From Voacanga thouarsii (Eukaryota > Streptophyta > Magnoliopsida > Gentianales > Apocynaceae), in the NCBI GenBank assembly GCA_026120185.1, contig JANUWF010003366.1, forward strand, positions 1,178,001 through 1,242,000: a stretch of 64,000 bases of DNA, read 5' to 3'. A model generated the notes under the pieces. That model was not told where the DNA came from. It did no database searches and saw only the letters and a program-made list of their open reading frames with translations. The first letter of the stretch is position 1, and every line of letters begins with the position of its first letter. The position numbers and the translations under genes were made by a program. Shown one piece after another: positions 36,828 through 48,572 of this stretch.

Positions 36828-38274
36828 GGCTATATCAAACCTATCACGTCACCTTGGGGAGCACCTGTGCTATTTGTAAAGAAAAAGGACGGGGCTCTAA
36901 GGTTGAGTATTGACTACCGAGGCTTGAACAACCTGACCATCAAAAATAAATATCCTCTGCTGTTAATTGATGAGCTGTTCGACCAGTTGAAAGGGTCCAG
37001 TTGTTACTCTAAACTGGATTTGAGGCAAGGCTACTATCAAGTGAGGATAAAAGAGGAGGATTTTCCTAAGACGGCCTTCAATATAAGATATGGTGATTAT
37101 GAGTTTGTGGTGATGCCTTTCGGGGTAACCAACGCACCCGCGGTATTTATGGATCTAATGCATCGGGTGTTCCAGCCCTACTTGGACAAGTTCGTGGTAG
37201 TCTTCATCGATGACATACTTATATACTCCAAGAGCCCGGAGGACCATGCAGAATATTTGAAGTTGGTACTAGAAAAGCTAAGGGAGCACAAGCTTTACGC
37301 CAAGTTTAGCAAGTGCGAGTTTTGGTTGGATAGTGTGGCGTTTCTTGGTCACGTGGTGACTAAGGAGGGAATCAAAGTAGACCCAGCGAAGGTTGAAGCC
37401 GTATCAGACTGGAAGCAACCAGAGAAGATCACCGAGATTCGAAGCTTTTTGGGGTTGGCTGGCTACTACCCGGAGGTTTATTAAGGGATTTTCAACGCTA
37501 GCATCTCCTATGACCCGGCTGCTGAGAAAGGATGTACCCTTTGTTTGGAATGAAAAATGCGAAAGGAGTTTTCAAGAGTTGAAGTGGAGGTTAATGACAG
37601 CGCCTATGTTGACTCTGCCGGAGGCAGCTAAACCTTACGCACTATATACTGATGCCTCGAAGGAAGGCTTGGGAGCAGTTTTGATGCAAGATAGGAAGGT
37701 GATTGCCTATGCTTCTCAAAAGCTGAAGCCGCACGAAGTCAATTATCCCACGTATGATCTAGAGCTTGCTGCCATTGTGTTCGCATTAAAGAAACAGCAA
37801 CACTATTTGTATGGGGCAGAATATGAGGTGTTCACTGATCACAAAAGCCTGAAGTACATCTTCACCCAGAAAGACTTAAATTTGAGGCAGCGAAGATGGA
37901 TGGAATTTCTGGAGGAGTACCGGTGTCCTATCAACTACCACCCCGGGAAAGCCAACGTCGTTGCTGATGCCCTGAGCCGGGAAGTCAGAATGGCCAGGCT
38001 AAGGGTACAGGAGGTCCAGGTAGTTCAGGACGTGTTGGACAGAAGAGCAGAAGTGCAAGAAGAGAAGATTATTATTATTAGCAACCTGAAGCTGATACCA
38101 AATCTAAGGCAGGAGATTGTTGAAGCCCAGCAGAGTAATGCGGAATTTCAGCTTTTCAAGGATAAGGAGCTTAAACGGCAACGCAGTGAATTCCGACAGG
38201 ATGGAGCGGGAGTGTTGTACTTCCGAGATCGTTTGTGTGTACCCGAGGAGCACCAGTTGAGGAACAGAACTTGA
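36828..38274 (+). pseudogene. Z reverse transcriptase-RNase H
   Basis: The 36867-37484 frame contains RT motifs '[20 protein letters not shown]', '[15 protein letters not shown]', '[18 protein letters not shown]' and the catalytic '[11 protein letters not shown]'. A frameshift near 37470, at the family's 'GLAGYYRRF' position, switches to 37393-38274. That frame gives the connection domain and RNase H ('[16 protein letters not shown]', '[17 protein letters not shown]', 'TDHKSLKYI') plus '[15 protein letters not shown]'. A TGA at 38272-38274 ends it just before the integrase zinc domain. RT and RNase H key residues are visible; the frameshift breaks the protein. Confidence 0.92.
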
Positions 38275-39513
38275 GAGGAAGCGCATAAGAGCAAGTACGC
38301 CATTCATCCGAGAGAGGTCAAGATGTATCAAGATCTGAAAAAGTCTTACTGGTGGCTCGGGATGAAGCGAAACGTGGTTAAGTATGTTTCAACGTGCTTG
38401 ACCTGTCAGAAGGTCAAAACGGAGCACAGAAAGGTGGCAGGATTATTACAACCGTTGCCAGTACCGGAATGGAAATGGGAAGAGGTGACCATGGACTTCG
38501 TTACCGGACTCCCCATGGTAAGGAACCAAAAGGACGCCATATGGGTAGTGGTAGATCGATTGACCAAGTCGGCACATTTCATACCCGTGAATGTAAGGGA
38601 TTCAATGGAAAAATTAGCTCAGACCTACGTGCGGGAAATAGTAAGATTGCACGGAGTGCCATCAAGTATTGTGTCTGATCGTGATCCGAGATTTACATCC
38701 TGATTTTAGGGCAAGTTTCAAGAGTCGATGGGTTCTAGTCTGAAGTTCAGTACGACGGCGCATCCACAGACCGAGGGACAGTCAGAAAGAGTTATTCAGA
38801 TATTGGAGGATATGCTGAGAGCCTGTGTATTGGATTTCGGGGATAAGTGGATTAAAAGTGTGCCGTATGCCGAGTTATCATACAATAACAGTTATCAAGC
38901 TTCGATTGGAATGGCTCCATATGAAGCTCTATATGGACGAAAGTGTCAAGTACTGCTATACTGGAGTTGGTCAGAGGATGGACATATAAGCAAATCGGGA
39001 GAAGTCTATGTTCAGGAAATGTCGGACAAGGTCAAGTTAATTAGGGAAAGGTTGAAAGCGGCCCAAAGTCGACAAAAGAGTAATGCAGACAATAGGCGGA
39101 GAATGTTAGAATTTCAGGTGGGAGACAGTGTGTTCCTAAAACTGACACCAAATAGGGGAATTCTGAAGCACTCGAAGGGGGGAAAGCTGAATCCAAGATA
39201 TTTGGGTCCGTTTCCAATAAAAAAGAAAATTGGGCCGGTGGCGTACCGATTGGAGTTGCCAGATGGGTTGACGGGAATTCACGACGTATTCCATGTATCG
39301 CAGTTGAAAAAGTACAATGCCGATCCTAGGCATGTGTTGAACGATGAGCCGTTAGTGCTACAACCCGACCTGAGCTATGTGGAGAAACCCGTAAGGATAT
39401 TGGACCGAAGTATCAAGACTCTCCGGAACAAGCAGATCCCGATGGTAAAGGTGCAGTGGGAGCATCATGGCATGCGAGATGCCACATGGGAAACAGAAGA
39501 ATGGGTGAAGTGA
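38275..39513 (+). pseudogene. Z integrase with chromodomain
   Basis: In the same frame as RNase H: zinc domain ('[20 protein letters not shown]', 'CLTCQKVK'), then the DDE core with 'TMDFVTGLP', 'IVSDRDPRF' and 'HPQTEGQSERVIQ'. The core is interrupted by TGA and TAG at 38701 and 38707. The 38728-39513 frame continues with the GPF/Y region ('LNPRYLGPFPIKKKIGPVAY', 'GIHDVFHVSQLKKY') and a chromodomain-like end ('YVEKPVRILDRSIKTLRNK', 'VKVQWEHHGMRDATWETE'). This identifies a chromovirus. The chromodomain is thought to steer insertion to heterochromatin. It ends in TGA at 39511-39513, slightly before the usual C-terminus. Confidence 0.92.
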
Positions 39514-39567
39514 AAGTATCCCGATCTGAGATAAAGGTGCGTCTGAATTTCATGACGAAATTCTCGT

Positions 39568-39580
39568 AAGGAAGGGAGGA
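39568..39580 (+). other. Polypurine tract of Z
   Basis: AAGGAAGGGAGGA directly precedes the 3' LTR start TGTGAAACC. Confidence 0.88.
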
Positions 39581-39825
39581 TGTGAAACCCCACCTAAAGC
39601 CAACCCTAGAGTAAGGGGGTCGGGAATGCATATCATATTATTTTACATGAATGTATATGTTTTTGAATGATTTTATATGCTTTAGAGTTATGGATTATAG
39701 GTTGAAATGCTTAGTTATGCTTATCGAGTAGGAAGGGTAAAATGGTAATTTTGCTTCAGGTCAAATTAGGAAGATAGCTTGAGAATTAAACAAGAAGAAT
39801 ATGTGGGTGAGAAAATAAGAACAAG

Positions 39826-39895
39826 AGTTAGTGTGGTTTAGTGGTTAGAACTTGGTGAATTAATTTCTAAAGTCATGAGTTCGAATCTCATCATT
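39826..39895 (+). other. tRNA/SINE-like segment in the 3' LTR
   Basis: Second copy of the 28561 segment: A-box TGGTTTAGTGG at 39834-39844 and B-box GAGTTCGAATCTC at 39877-39889. Both boxes are identical to the 5' LTR copy although neighbouring bases differ. Confidence 0.6.
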
Positions 39896-41483
39896 TAAAC
39901 TTTTGTCATGATTATCTTAACAATGTTTGAATTTTTGTTTTCTTCCATTTCATGGAAATAGGAATTTTGTCTTATGGGAAACATGAAGAGAATGTCCTAA
40001 TCTTATCCTCATGTCCTAAAAAGAATTCTAGAGGAATTCTTGTCCTTTTATTACCTCTAACTTGTCCTAACATCTTTATAATTTAAAACTATTAAATCCT
40101 TTCTTTTAAATTCCAAAAAAAAAAATCTGTGATAATCCCTCCACCATGAAATTCAAAAATCAGCTTTGGAGGTTGGGAAGTTGGCCGAAAGTAGGAGGAG
40201 AAATAGGAAGGGTTTCCAAGAGAAAATCAATCATCATGAAAGCACCTTCAAGCTCACCTTCATGTTGTTCATATCCTAGTAAGGAAAATCTAGAAATTTT
40301 CCAGGTTTTTTGCAGACCACTTCTTCAAAAATACAGCCAATAAACCCATTCATTTGCTGCCAAGAAAATGGTCATTTCATGTGTCTTGAAAGCTGGAAAA
40401 ACTGTGCAATTTTCGGACTGCACAAAATAGCACCAAACCAGGAAAAAAATCTGGGCATTTCGCCACTTTCAATCAAGGAAATGAAGCTGTTTTTAGTTCA
40501 TCTTCAAGCCAGCAAAACTTCCCTGTATTTGTCCAGAAATAAGGCTGAAAAACCATCCTTGGAAGACCCTCAAACACCCCAGAAGAACCTCTGAAAATTG
40601 AGCCAAGTGAGTGCAAAAATTCTGCACAAAAAAATCTGCAATCTTCGAAACTAAGAACAACCATGAAACCAGATTTTTTTTCCAGCTTTGCTCCCTTCTA
40701 GCCTAGGCCGAGAATCACCTTCAACCTCTGCAAAATTGAACCTTGCTCAGCTGTAGACTGAACACCATTAACCCCACACTTACCTTGAGCATATAGACTC
40801 CATAGCCACACGACAAAACACTCCTAAGATCACTCCATTCAAACTCTTCTTGAACTTCAAATAATTTCAGCATTTTACTCCATTAAAGTCACTCTTGTAT
40901 TAGGCAAATAAACCAGAATTTCCTCTGCCATTTAAGACTGAATTTTGGCCAGCCTTGGAGCAACATTAGCCTTCAATCAATTTAGCAAAACCACCATGTT
41001 CAGCCAGCACCATTGAAGACCATAGAAACCTCTCTTGATCAAAACACCATAGCTAACCTCTTGCCTTAAACATCTCCACCATTTCCTCCATTTAAATTTC
41101 AAAAAAATCTGATCATTCTCTCTCCTTCTTGATGAAAACTGAAACCCTCATTCATTCCATACCATTCGGCCAGCCTTCTTCCAAAATTCGTGTAGCACTT
41201 CTTCCAAATTCTCTCCATTTTCACCTAGAACACCAAGAACGCACACTAACCTTCTTCAAGCCTAACCCTACTCTAAACACCTCCAATCACTCTCAAATAC
41301 TCCAAATCACTTCCATTTAATCTCTAAACTTCATTTCTGGTATTTATAACACAAAACCTCGCAAACAAGAATTTTCGAGCGGATCAAAATTAACTTTTCT
41401 TTGAAGGTCTCAAGAACATCAACAAGGTAAGTCAAGAACAACCTTCTTGTTCATCTTCTTCCATTCGATTGTACTGTTCTAAT

Positions 41484-41484
<1 letters not shown>

Positions 41485-41540
<56 letters not shown>
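41485..41540 (+). repeat. (CT)n microsatellite in the 3' LTR of Z
   Basis: 28 uninterrupted CT units, shorter than the matching tract at 30219-30286. Confidence 0.95.
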
Positions 41541-41544
<4 letters not shown>

Positions 41545-44500
41545 ACCGAAATGGTTGATCAACCATCAACCATGGCCGTTTTTCCATTGGATCATTCAAG
41601 GCTCTCAATCGCGTGGACCTTCTTAATTCTTCATCGAAGTGTTCATCAAATCAAGTATTTTTCCTTTAATCCTTCTTTTAATTCAGTATTCGTGTCTCTT
41701 AGATATTGATAGGAAGAATGAAATATGGATAAGGGATTGAGTATATGCATGTGGATTAAGGGGATGGAGTTAGGACATGATGATTGTTGTATATGACTAG
41801 GATGTATGTGTTTTCCTTTCGAATCAATGTATGTTCTTCATGCTTAATGAATTTTATGGAGGTTTGAAGCATGATTAGATATTATGACACCAAAGGTGAT
41901 TAGGCTTTTATGTTCTTATTTTTCCATGGAAACCATGATTGATGATTACGCTTAGTAGGATTTTGGCCATGTGATGGTATGAGATAGTTCAAGTGTATGT
42001 TCATGAATGGATTAATATATTGTTGATGATGGAGAATGTGATCATGAATCCTTTCTAGCAATAGGAAAATCATGGAGAAAAAGTATTTTCTTGTTAAGGC
42101 TAGATTATTTTTATTAACAAATTTTATTACCTTGAATAGAATACTATTATATTTTTCTCTATAAAATTTGAAACTCTAGGGAAATTTGGAGTGGTTTATT
42201 AATTAAAATATTAATATTTTCTTTATCAAGTAAATGAGATGTTTTATTAAAAATAATATATATATATATAGTAATAAATCCTTTACAATAAATAAAATAT
42301 TATTTATATTAAAATCTATTTGTTATTTATTAATTAAATTTTAAAATAATTCATTCATTATTAATTTTATTTATTACTAATTATTTATTATCTATTTAAA
42401 AATTAATTAAAGGTTATTTGTAATTAAATATTTATTTATAATAAAGCTATTTTCAAACCACCATCTATTAGTGCTATTTAGGACTTAATATTCAAACCTT
42501 AGTTTATTTATTAAAAATAACACTCAAGAATTATTAATTGGGTCTATAATTTATTAGCAATTATTTTAGAACCCCAAGTTATTTTAACTTATCAACTAAA
42601 ACTTATTTTATAAAATTCTTTATCACCTAGCCTTAAAGCTTAGGACATTAGGGTCATGGCTAGTCATGGTTGTAACTAGTTGAGCTAAGAAATTATTTAT
42701 GTAAGGCAGGTATAGCTCGAATGTAACCTTATGTTTTGTGTTTATCCCAGGCGGGGTTAGGTCAGCCTTGAAAGACGTTTGAGTTGAGCAGGCAAAGAGT
42801 CAGGTAAGCTCCTGCATGGAGTTTTGTGAAGACCAAAAAGTTATTATGGCAAGCCAAATATGATGTATAAGGACATTTATTTTGTGAAGGCAATTAAGGA
42901 TTGTGTTTTCCTTTTTATTTCAGTCAAACAAATCATTTGAAAGTTAAACAAGCAGTTTTACACAAAATGCTAAACTTTTTCTAAAACCCAACTTTAACAA
43001 GACTTTTAGAAACCCTTAATTGCTATTTCCAAATAAAGCGGATTATGATCAATTTTCTCCCAAGTGGAACAATCAACGTTGAGTACTCAATAAGGGTAGA
43101 CCACCAGGACTAGTCTTTGAAGGGTTAGGGTAAGTCTCTCAGTAGGTGGCCACCTCTGAGGGGTGAGTCCTTCCTGGATAGGATGCCAGTCCGGTAGGTC
43201 ATATCGGTCCGAGCTAGCAAGTTTCAGTCATGTGGACTGTGTGTTCCGGAGTGGACAACCGGTAAGTTTGGGTGTAGAGATGGAGGAGTATCTCACCCGA
43301 TAGGCTGTACACCTACCTTTTGTCAACTTGCACAAAGTGTGGCATTCTGAATGTTATTTAGTTTTGGGGTCCAACGTGTGGTAACCCATGGCTACCCATT
43401 TGAGTGGTTGTATTTATTGTGCACATGTATAGTTTGAAATGTGAAACGTCACTCTTTATTTTCAACACTTATTTATTGCTTGCCAGCACCTTTTTCTTCT
43501 GAAACTTTTACAACTTGTATACATGAATTATTTTTCCTGAAACACTCAAAGCACACACGGGCTTACTGAGATTTTTATCTCATCACCTTTTATGCCATGT
43601 TTTCAGGTAGATCCTGCTGTGGAGGTCATTAGCTAGATGTTGCCTATGCTTTGAAGACTCATGTTATTTACTTTATGTGATGTTTTGGAGAGATTGTTGC
43701 GAACAGTTTATTTGGATTTGTTCCAGTACTTATCTTTTAGGTTGTAATAAGTTTAGTTTTAAAGTCTTTATTTTATTTTATTTTTATGTAACCTAGTTAT
43801 AAAGACCCCTTGTCCTCTGGACGGGGCGACATCCCCGGCCTTGATGGGCCTAGGTAGTGGGGTGTTACATTTCACATCAAATATACATACCAAAATTACT
43901 AGATTTTAATCTTCTAAAGTATTCTCGAACATCCTATAGGCTATCAACCGGTGAAAGTAAAATAATAGGTGAAAGAATAATTTTCTTGGAGATATATTAA
44001 GAGAGCTATTTTTTTTTTTTTCAAAGAAAAAAGGCTAAAAAAAAGAAACATTAACCGACGGCTACTTTTATAAGTAAAAAAGCAAAAGCTTTATATTTTG
44101 TTTTGTTTCGGTTGACCAATACCACAAGTTGCCAAATTGCAATTCTATATCCATCAGGCACCAAAACAAAACTATGAAAAACCCTTGGAAAAAAAGAAAT
44201 CACTAACCGATCTTTTTTTTTTTCCCTTCGTGCATGTATAGAGGAATTAGGAAAACTTGTTTTAAGGCTTTTTAGCAATTTTGCGGAACCAAAAACTAGT
44301 TTTCCTTTTTTTTTTTTCTTTTCCATCGCCTTTCTTCTTTCTTTTTTCCATTTTTTTCTTATTTCCTTTTTCCTTTCTTGCCTTTTATTTTTAGTATGTG
44401 GTGGCTATTCCTTATTTCCAAAGAAAATAATAGCCATCACCTTTAACCCTAGTGGGATAAGGTTTTTCTAATTAGTCCAAGACTAATTAAATAACTCTCT

Positions 44501-45737
44501 TATTAATTAATTGATCTTCTTGGGCCCAATATTAAATTATCTAAGATAATTAATTAATAAATCAGTTAAATTAAATTGGCCCAATAAATTTTATTACTCA
44601 ATTAATCTAGTTGGGCCTAATATAAAATTATCCAAAATAATTAATTAAGTTGGCCAAATAAATAATTATTGGACTCTAGAATAATTTCTTCCACTATTAA
44701 TTCACCTAATAAGCCCATATAGTAGATAAATTTACTAAGATTACTTGAGCTACTCTTGGGACCAAAAGACATATTATTTTTTGTTACTAAAACGACCAAA
44801 ATACATTTGCTAACAAATTGTCGTGTTTTATCATTTTAAATATTCTATTTATCACCATATAGAAATATTAACCCCAAAAATAATACTGCAAGTTCAATGT
44901 CCTCGACCTACAGATATAATGATGAAAATGTCCCTCTATGTAACACTCGTCATTGAGATAAGAAAAATATACTAATACCTTCCTCAATGACATCTATCAT
45001 CCTTTGATAAATAGTCCGATAATCCATGACTTTTAGTATATACCAACTTATTCTGGGAGCTACCCAAAAGCATACATACTAAGTCACATTCCCCAGTGCC
45101 TTGGTTTATTTAGATTATCCTGGACAATCACAAGGAGGTGATATCTTCACTAAGTGAAGCGTAGAAACTGTATTATATAAGTGAATCTTAATTAACTAGA
45201 ATCATATACTTAACATACATGGTTTTTAGCCTTACGTTAAGACCTCACTTATGATACATTAAAGTGCAAAAGTCTAGCTTCACCAGATCACCAACTTATT
45301 CTCAAGTCTAAAGGTACTTGTTCATGCAATAGTGACAATAAACCAATCTTTATTTATTATAGTACTTTTATAAAGATTATTATCATGCGGTCTAATTTTA
45401 TATATTCTAAATACGCTTACATTATTAGCGTGAGTAGACTACTCACTAGTTTAAAGTAAACCATTTCCTATTTAGAAGTCATAGTGTAATGATCTAAACC
45501 TTTATGAAGTGCCTAACTTCATCAATTGATCAAGAATATTTTTACTTGTATGTTAGTAGCCCATGATCTATACCTTTCTATGAAAGCACATCCCAATCAC
45601 GTAAATCAATTTATTACATACTTAGACCTTAATGCACAAATATATGTAAATAAATAAATATTAATGAATAAATATTTTATTAATTCCCAAAATGCAGAAA
45701 TACATAGTCAATTTTGGGCATACATTCCAACAAGTCT

Positions 45738-45958
45738 TAGGTTTCTTGCTAATCTAGGGTTCTTTTAGGAGATCAATTAGTTGTCTAAATCTTCCTATCC
45801 CATTTGTTCTTGATCTTTCTAAGGTTAAGGGTGTTAATTTAGTTTGCTTAGTTTAATAGATGTTGGGTTTTATGTGGCTTCGATTACCTAGGGTTCTAGT
45901 CTTTGAATTGAGTTCTTGAGTTTGAAAAATTTTAAGCGATGCCTCCATGCTCACATCA
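45738..45958 (+). repeat. 3' LTR of X, right end
   Basis: Continues the X LTR after S2: 'taggtttcttgctaatctag' matches 5712 onward. It ends 'gctcacatca' at 45958, matching 'ttctcgtatca' at 5946 in the 5' LTR. Confidence 0.8.
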
Positions 45959-46427
45959 CTACCATAGGAAAGCTTCAAGCTTTCTAGTTTAGGTAGTGTT
46001 CTCTTGATTTCTAGTTAATAGAAATTCTAGAGAAAGGTATTCTTGATTTTGTTTGGTACTACTAAATCAAGAAGAAAGCTATTGATCCTAACTTTAGGCT
46101 TTCACCCTCCAGTAATAGGTAGGGTCATATCTCAAAAGATTGAAGGTCGAAGCTTATGCGATGCAGTAGGAGATTCACTAGACAAGAGCCAAAATCTTCA
46201 AGGAGAACACTAGAGATTCAACAATCCATCCTTAAAACACAACCTAAGCTCGTCACAATTAAACCAAAGAGAAAAGGTATAATTTTCAAAGTTTTCCACT
46301 GTTTATTTTTCTGTGATTTACTACCACGTTCCTTTCAATTACCAACATTCCTCCCCAGCATAGATTTCTTATTTATCTCATAGGGTTTAATGTCACCCCT
46401 AGAGCTAGTAGCCTCAATAAGGCTAGA

Positions 46428-47262
46428 ATGATAGACATTTATACCCTTTATAAGATGCTACACTCTAAGACTATCCCTCTAGCCCCCATTGTCCTCACAT
46501 ATACAAGAGAGGTGGTAGCACCTCGCTATACCTCAGAAATTTTTATTTTTCCCCTCTTGATCACCCATACCCTCCAACACTTTCATATACCCCCTAAGGG
46601 AGAGATACCAGTCATCACCACCTCCAAAGATGTAGTTTTCGGTGGGACCCTAATCAATTGTAGGTGCCAATAAGATAGAAGAGTAGGAAGATGGTTGACC
46701 CAGAAGGAGAGGAGGTACAAAGTTGAGGAGCCACACCCATATAGCTACAACCACAATAGCCCCAAGAGCCCGAGCAGTAGCAACCACTAGAGGAGCCACC
46801 AATTATAGTACTACCCCCTGAGCCTAGACAGACCAGAGGCAAGCTAGCAGCTGCAGGGGATTCTTAGGTGGAGTTATGAGTTCTGTGGAAAGGATTTAGA
46901 TGGCCCAGATTGCCCTGAGGACAGACATCACCCAACACCAGGAAATGTACAATAGCCAGACTCGATAGTTTCATGAGCTGTGCGGCATCCTCACCAAGCA
47001 GTACTTAGATATTGCACAGTGGGTAGATGTGTAGGAAAAATAGCCAGGGGTGATCAGGCAGGCACAGATATATGAGAGTGGGCACTTAAAGAGCCTGGAG
47101 TGCAAGCTCATGGTCTAGGAGGATTTTATACACCACATGTGGAAGATTGTCTCCCCAGACAGTCCTCCACCACCACTGACTTCTGACGATGATCATGATA
47201 TAGCTGATTCACCTTACTACTACCCGGGTACTGGCACGAGTAGTCCTCACTCCTCCTACTAG
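46428..47262 (+). pseudogene. PF20167-like ORF remnant of W
   Basis: The frame 46428-46673 starts 'MIDIYTLYKMLHSKTIPLAP' and continues with 'TREVVAPRYTSEIFIFPLLI'. This parallels Y at 11611-11790 ('VIDLYILDKM', 'LAPIIINSMCEVVA', 'KAFKFPLVI'). Beyond the stop, fragments such as 'MAQIALRTDITQHQEMYN' and a Ser/Tyr-rich end ('DDDHDIADSPYYYPGTG', 47187-47240) fit the C-terminal part of such ORFs. Stops and frame changes are frequent. It is a different family member from Y, judging by the divergence. Function unknown. Confidence 0.55.
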
Positions 47263-48560
47263 CATATTTACATCTTTCTACTTTATGATTATAGCATTTC
47301 TTTTGTTTAGGCATTTTCTTGTATACATCTTCACAGTTTTTGTATGGAAACTTAGTACATTTCAGCTTCAGTTTCTTTTATTTATACCATGTTATTTATT
47401 TATTTTGATATCCTTTCAATTATGTTGATATCTTTTTGTGATTGTGGAAGGAACTTCTTGGAACATGTGGAACAATGTTATACCCCTTCTTCTCAAACAA
47501 CATTGTAGAACTACGCATCACACACTTAGGAAGTATCGTTTTTCCTTTTCTCCCCTACCCTTTTTGACTCCTTGTTGTACGTGTTTACTGTATAAAATGT
47601 GGCCAATGAGTACATTGTCCAATTTAAATGTGGGGGAGAGGATTAGGCTTTATTTCTTGCAAAAGTATATATTAAATTTATTGACACTCTTTTAGCTATT
47701 TCTCTTTGTTAAATTTAGGAAAAATGAGAAAAAAATTTTCAATTTTTGCCATACTTTGAATTTTATGATATTGCTATTCCTTTTCCCTTAGCATAAAAAT
47801 TTGGCATTTTGATTAGGATATTCTTAGGCAAAAGTGTATATTTGATGTGATATAGACTAAATCTTGAGAATTTGGCTTAACCTTGTTGGATGAGAAACTT
47901 GTGGTGAAGTTTAAGTTGGAAAATTTTTGTTTGTTTATATTCTATGATTTTCTAACTAGTCCTAATCTTAAGTTTAAATAAATGTGGATTGGAATAAAAA
48001 AGAATGATAGAATATGGTAAGATAATGTAAAAGTTAAAAAATCATTATTTATATCTTTACTAGGCATTTGTATTGCCTTACCCTAAAAAGAAAATAAGCT
48101 CTTAATCAGGGTAATTTAATATTCTAAAATCATTATTTATATCTTTACTAGGCATTTATGTTACCCTACAAAAGTAAGCAATTGGATAAATCTTCTATTT
48201 ACTGCTTAGATTTCAATAGCTTTGGGAAGTTATAGAACTTAAATTTACCCACTATTCCTTACTTATATAAATCACTTGAGTCATATTCTTAACTTAAGAA
48301 ATAAGGTGGAGTATGGTGAATAAGCATTAACTTGTTGAATCCAACTTCGATGGCCTTGGTTTTATCTATTCAAATACATGTGTTTACATGAGTTTGGCTT
48401 AGTTAAGTGATCTTAAATTAAATTTTCATCTCAAAAGAACAAGAGTATCTTTCTCATAAGAGTCATTATTGTCAAAAACTCTAGCATGGATAAAGATTGC
48501 TTTTTACTTGAGATACTTATTAGTCATAAAATTTGCTTGAGGACAAGCAAAAACTTAAGT
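47263..48560 (+). other. 3' non-coding region of W
   Basis: A/T-rich with no convincing ORF. A direct duplication of about 32 bp ('aaaatcattatttatatctt' start) occurs at 48037-48068 and 48125-48157, spaced about 88 bp apart. Confidence 0.5.
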
Positions 48561-48570
48561 GTGGGGAAGT
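48561..48570 (+). other. Polypurine tract of W
   Basis: 'gtggggaagt', preceded by 'gaggacaagcaaaaacttaa', is the typical pre-LTR run of Athila/Tat-type elements. Confidence 0.6.
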
Positions 48571-48572
48571 TA

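Larger units (their letters stand above)
28316..43869 (+). mobile_element. Ty3/gypsy chromovirus Z (Tekay/Del type)
   Basis: A 15.5 kb insertion flanked by the 5 bp duplication TTTCA (28311-28315 and 43870-43874). It has LTRs of about 4.3 kb (the left one enlarged by S1), a tRNA-Met primer site, a small acidic ORF, gag, protease, RT, RNase H, integrase, chromodomain and polypurine tract. RT before integrase defines Ty3/gypsy; the C-terminal chromodomain and long LTRs fit the Tekay clade. In one 180 bp stretch (29041-29220 against the 3' LTR) I counted six mismatches, so it is fairly young. All domains are recognisable but stops and frameshifts break the polyprotein. Confidence 0.95.
39581..43869 (+). 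repeat. 3' LTR of Z
   Basis: 4289 bp from TGTGAAACCCCACC to GGTGTTACA, followed by the TTTCA duplication. It is collinear with the 5' LTR without S1. An AT-dinucleotide run near 42250 is longer than in the 5' LTR. It repeats the tRNA-like segment and a (CT)n tract. ORFs inside are LTR artefacts. Confidence 0.95.
28123..45732 (-). mobile_element. Solo copia LTR S2, split by Z
   Basis: Pieces 28123-28310 and 43875-45732 form one LTR of about 2.05 kb. On the minus strand it starts TGTTGGAATGTATGCCC (45732) and ends CGATTATTTCA (28123). The flanks are AATCT (28118-28122) and AGTCT (45733-45737), a 5 bp duplication with one change. Removing it rejoins the X LTR exactly as in the 5' copy. No internal copia sequence is attached, so it is a solo LTR. 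It shares blocks with C1, C2 and S3 LTRs, such as the 'gaccaaaagaca' region. ORF 44051-44326 is low-complexity. Confidence 0.8.
4795..45958 (+). mobile_element. Ty3/gypsy element X, split by nested insertions
   Basis: Pieces that read as one plus-strand element are 4795-8217, 16638-18073, 27071-28122 and 45738-45958. They contain a 5' LTR, a tRNA-Met-type primer site, gag with zinc knuckles, a protease remnant and a 3' LTR. Removing Y, C2 and S2 at their target-site duplications rejoins the X sequence without gaps. No reverse transcriptase or integrase was found, so X is an internally deleted derivative. Its own target-site duplication cannot be seen because the left end is eroded. Confidence 0.8.

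Noticed and set aside
44051..44326. Minus-strand ORF in S2
   Set aside because: Lies inside a solo LTR, begins in a poly-T/A run, no domain.
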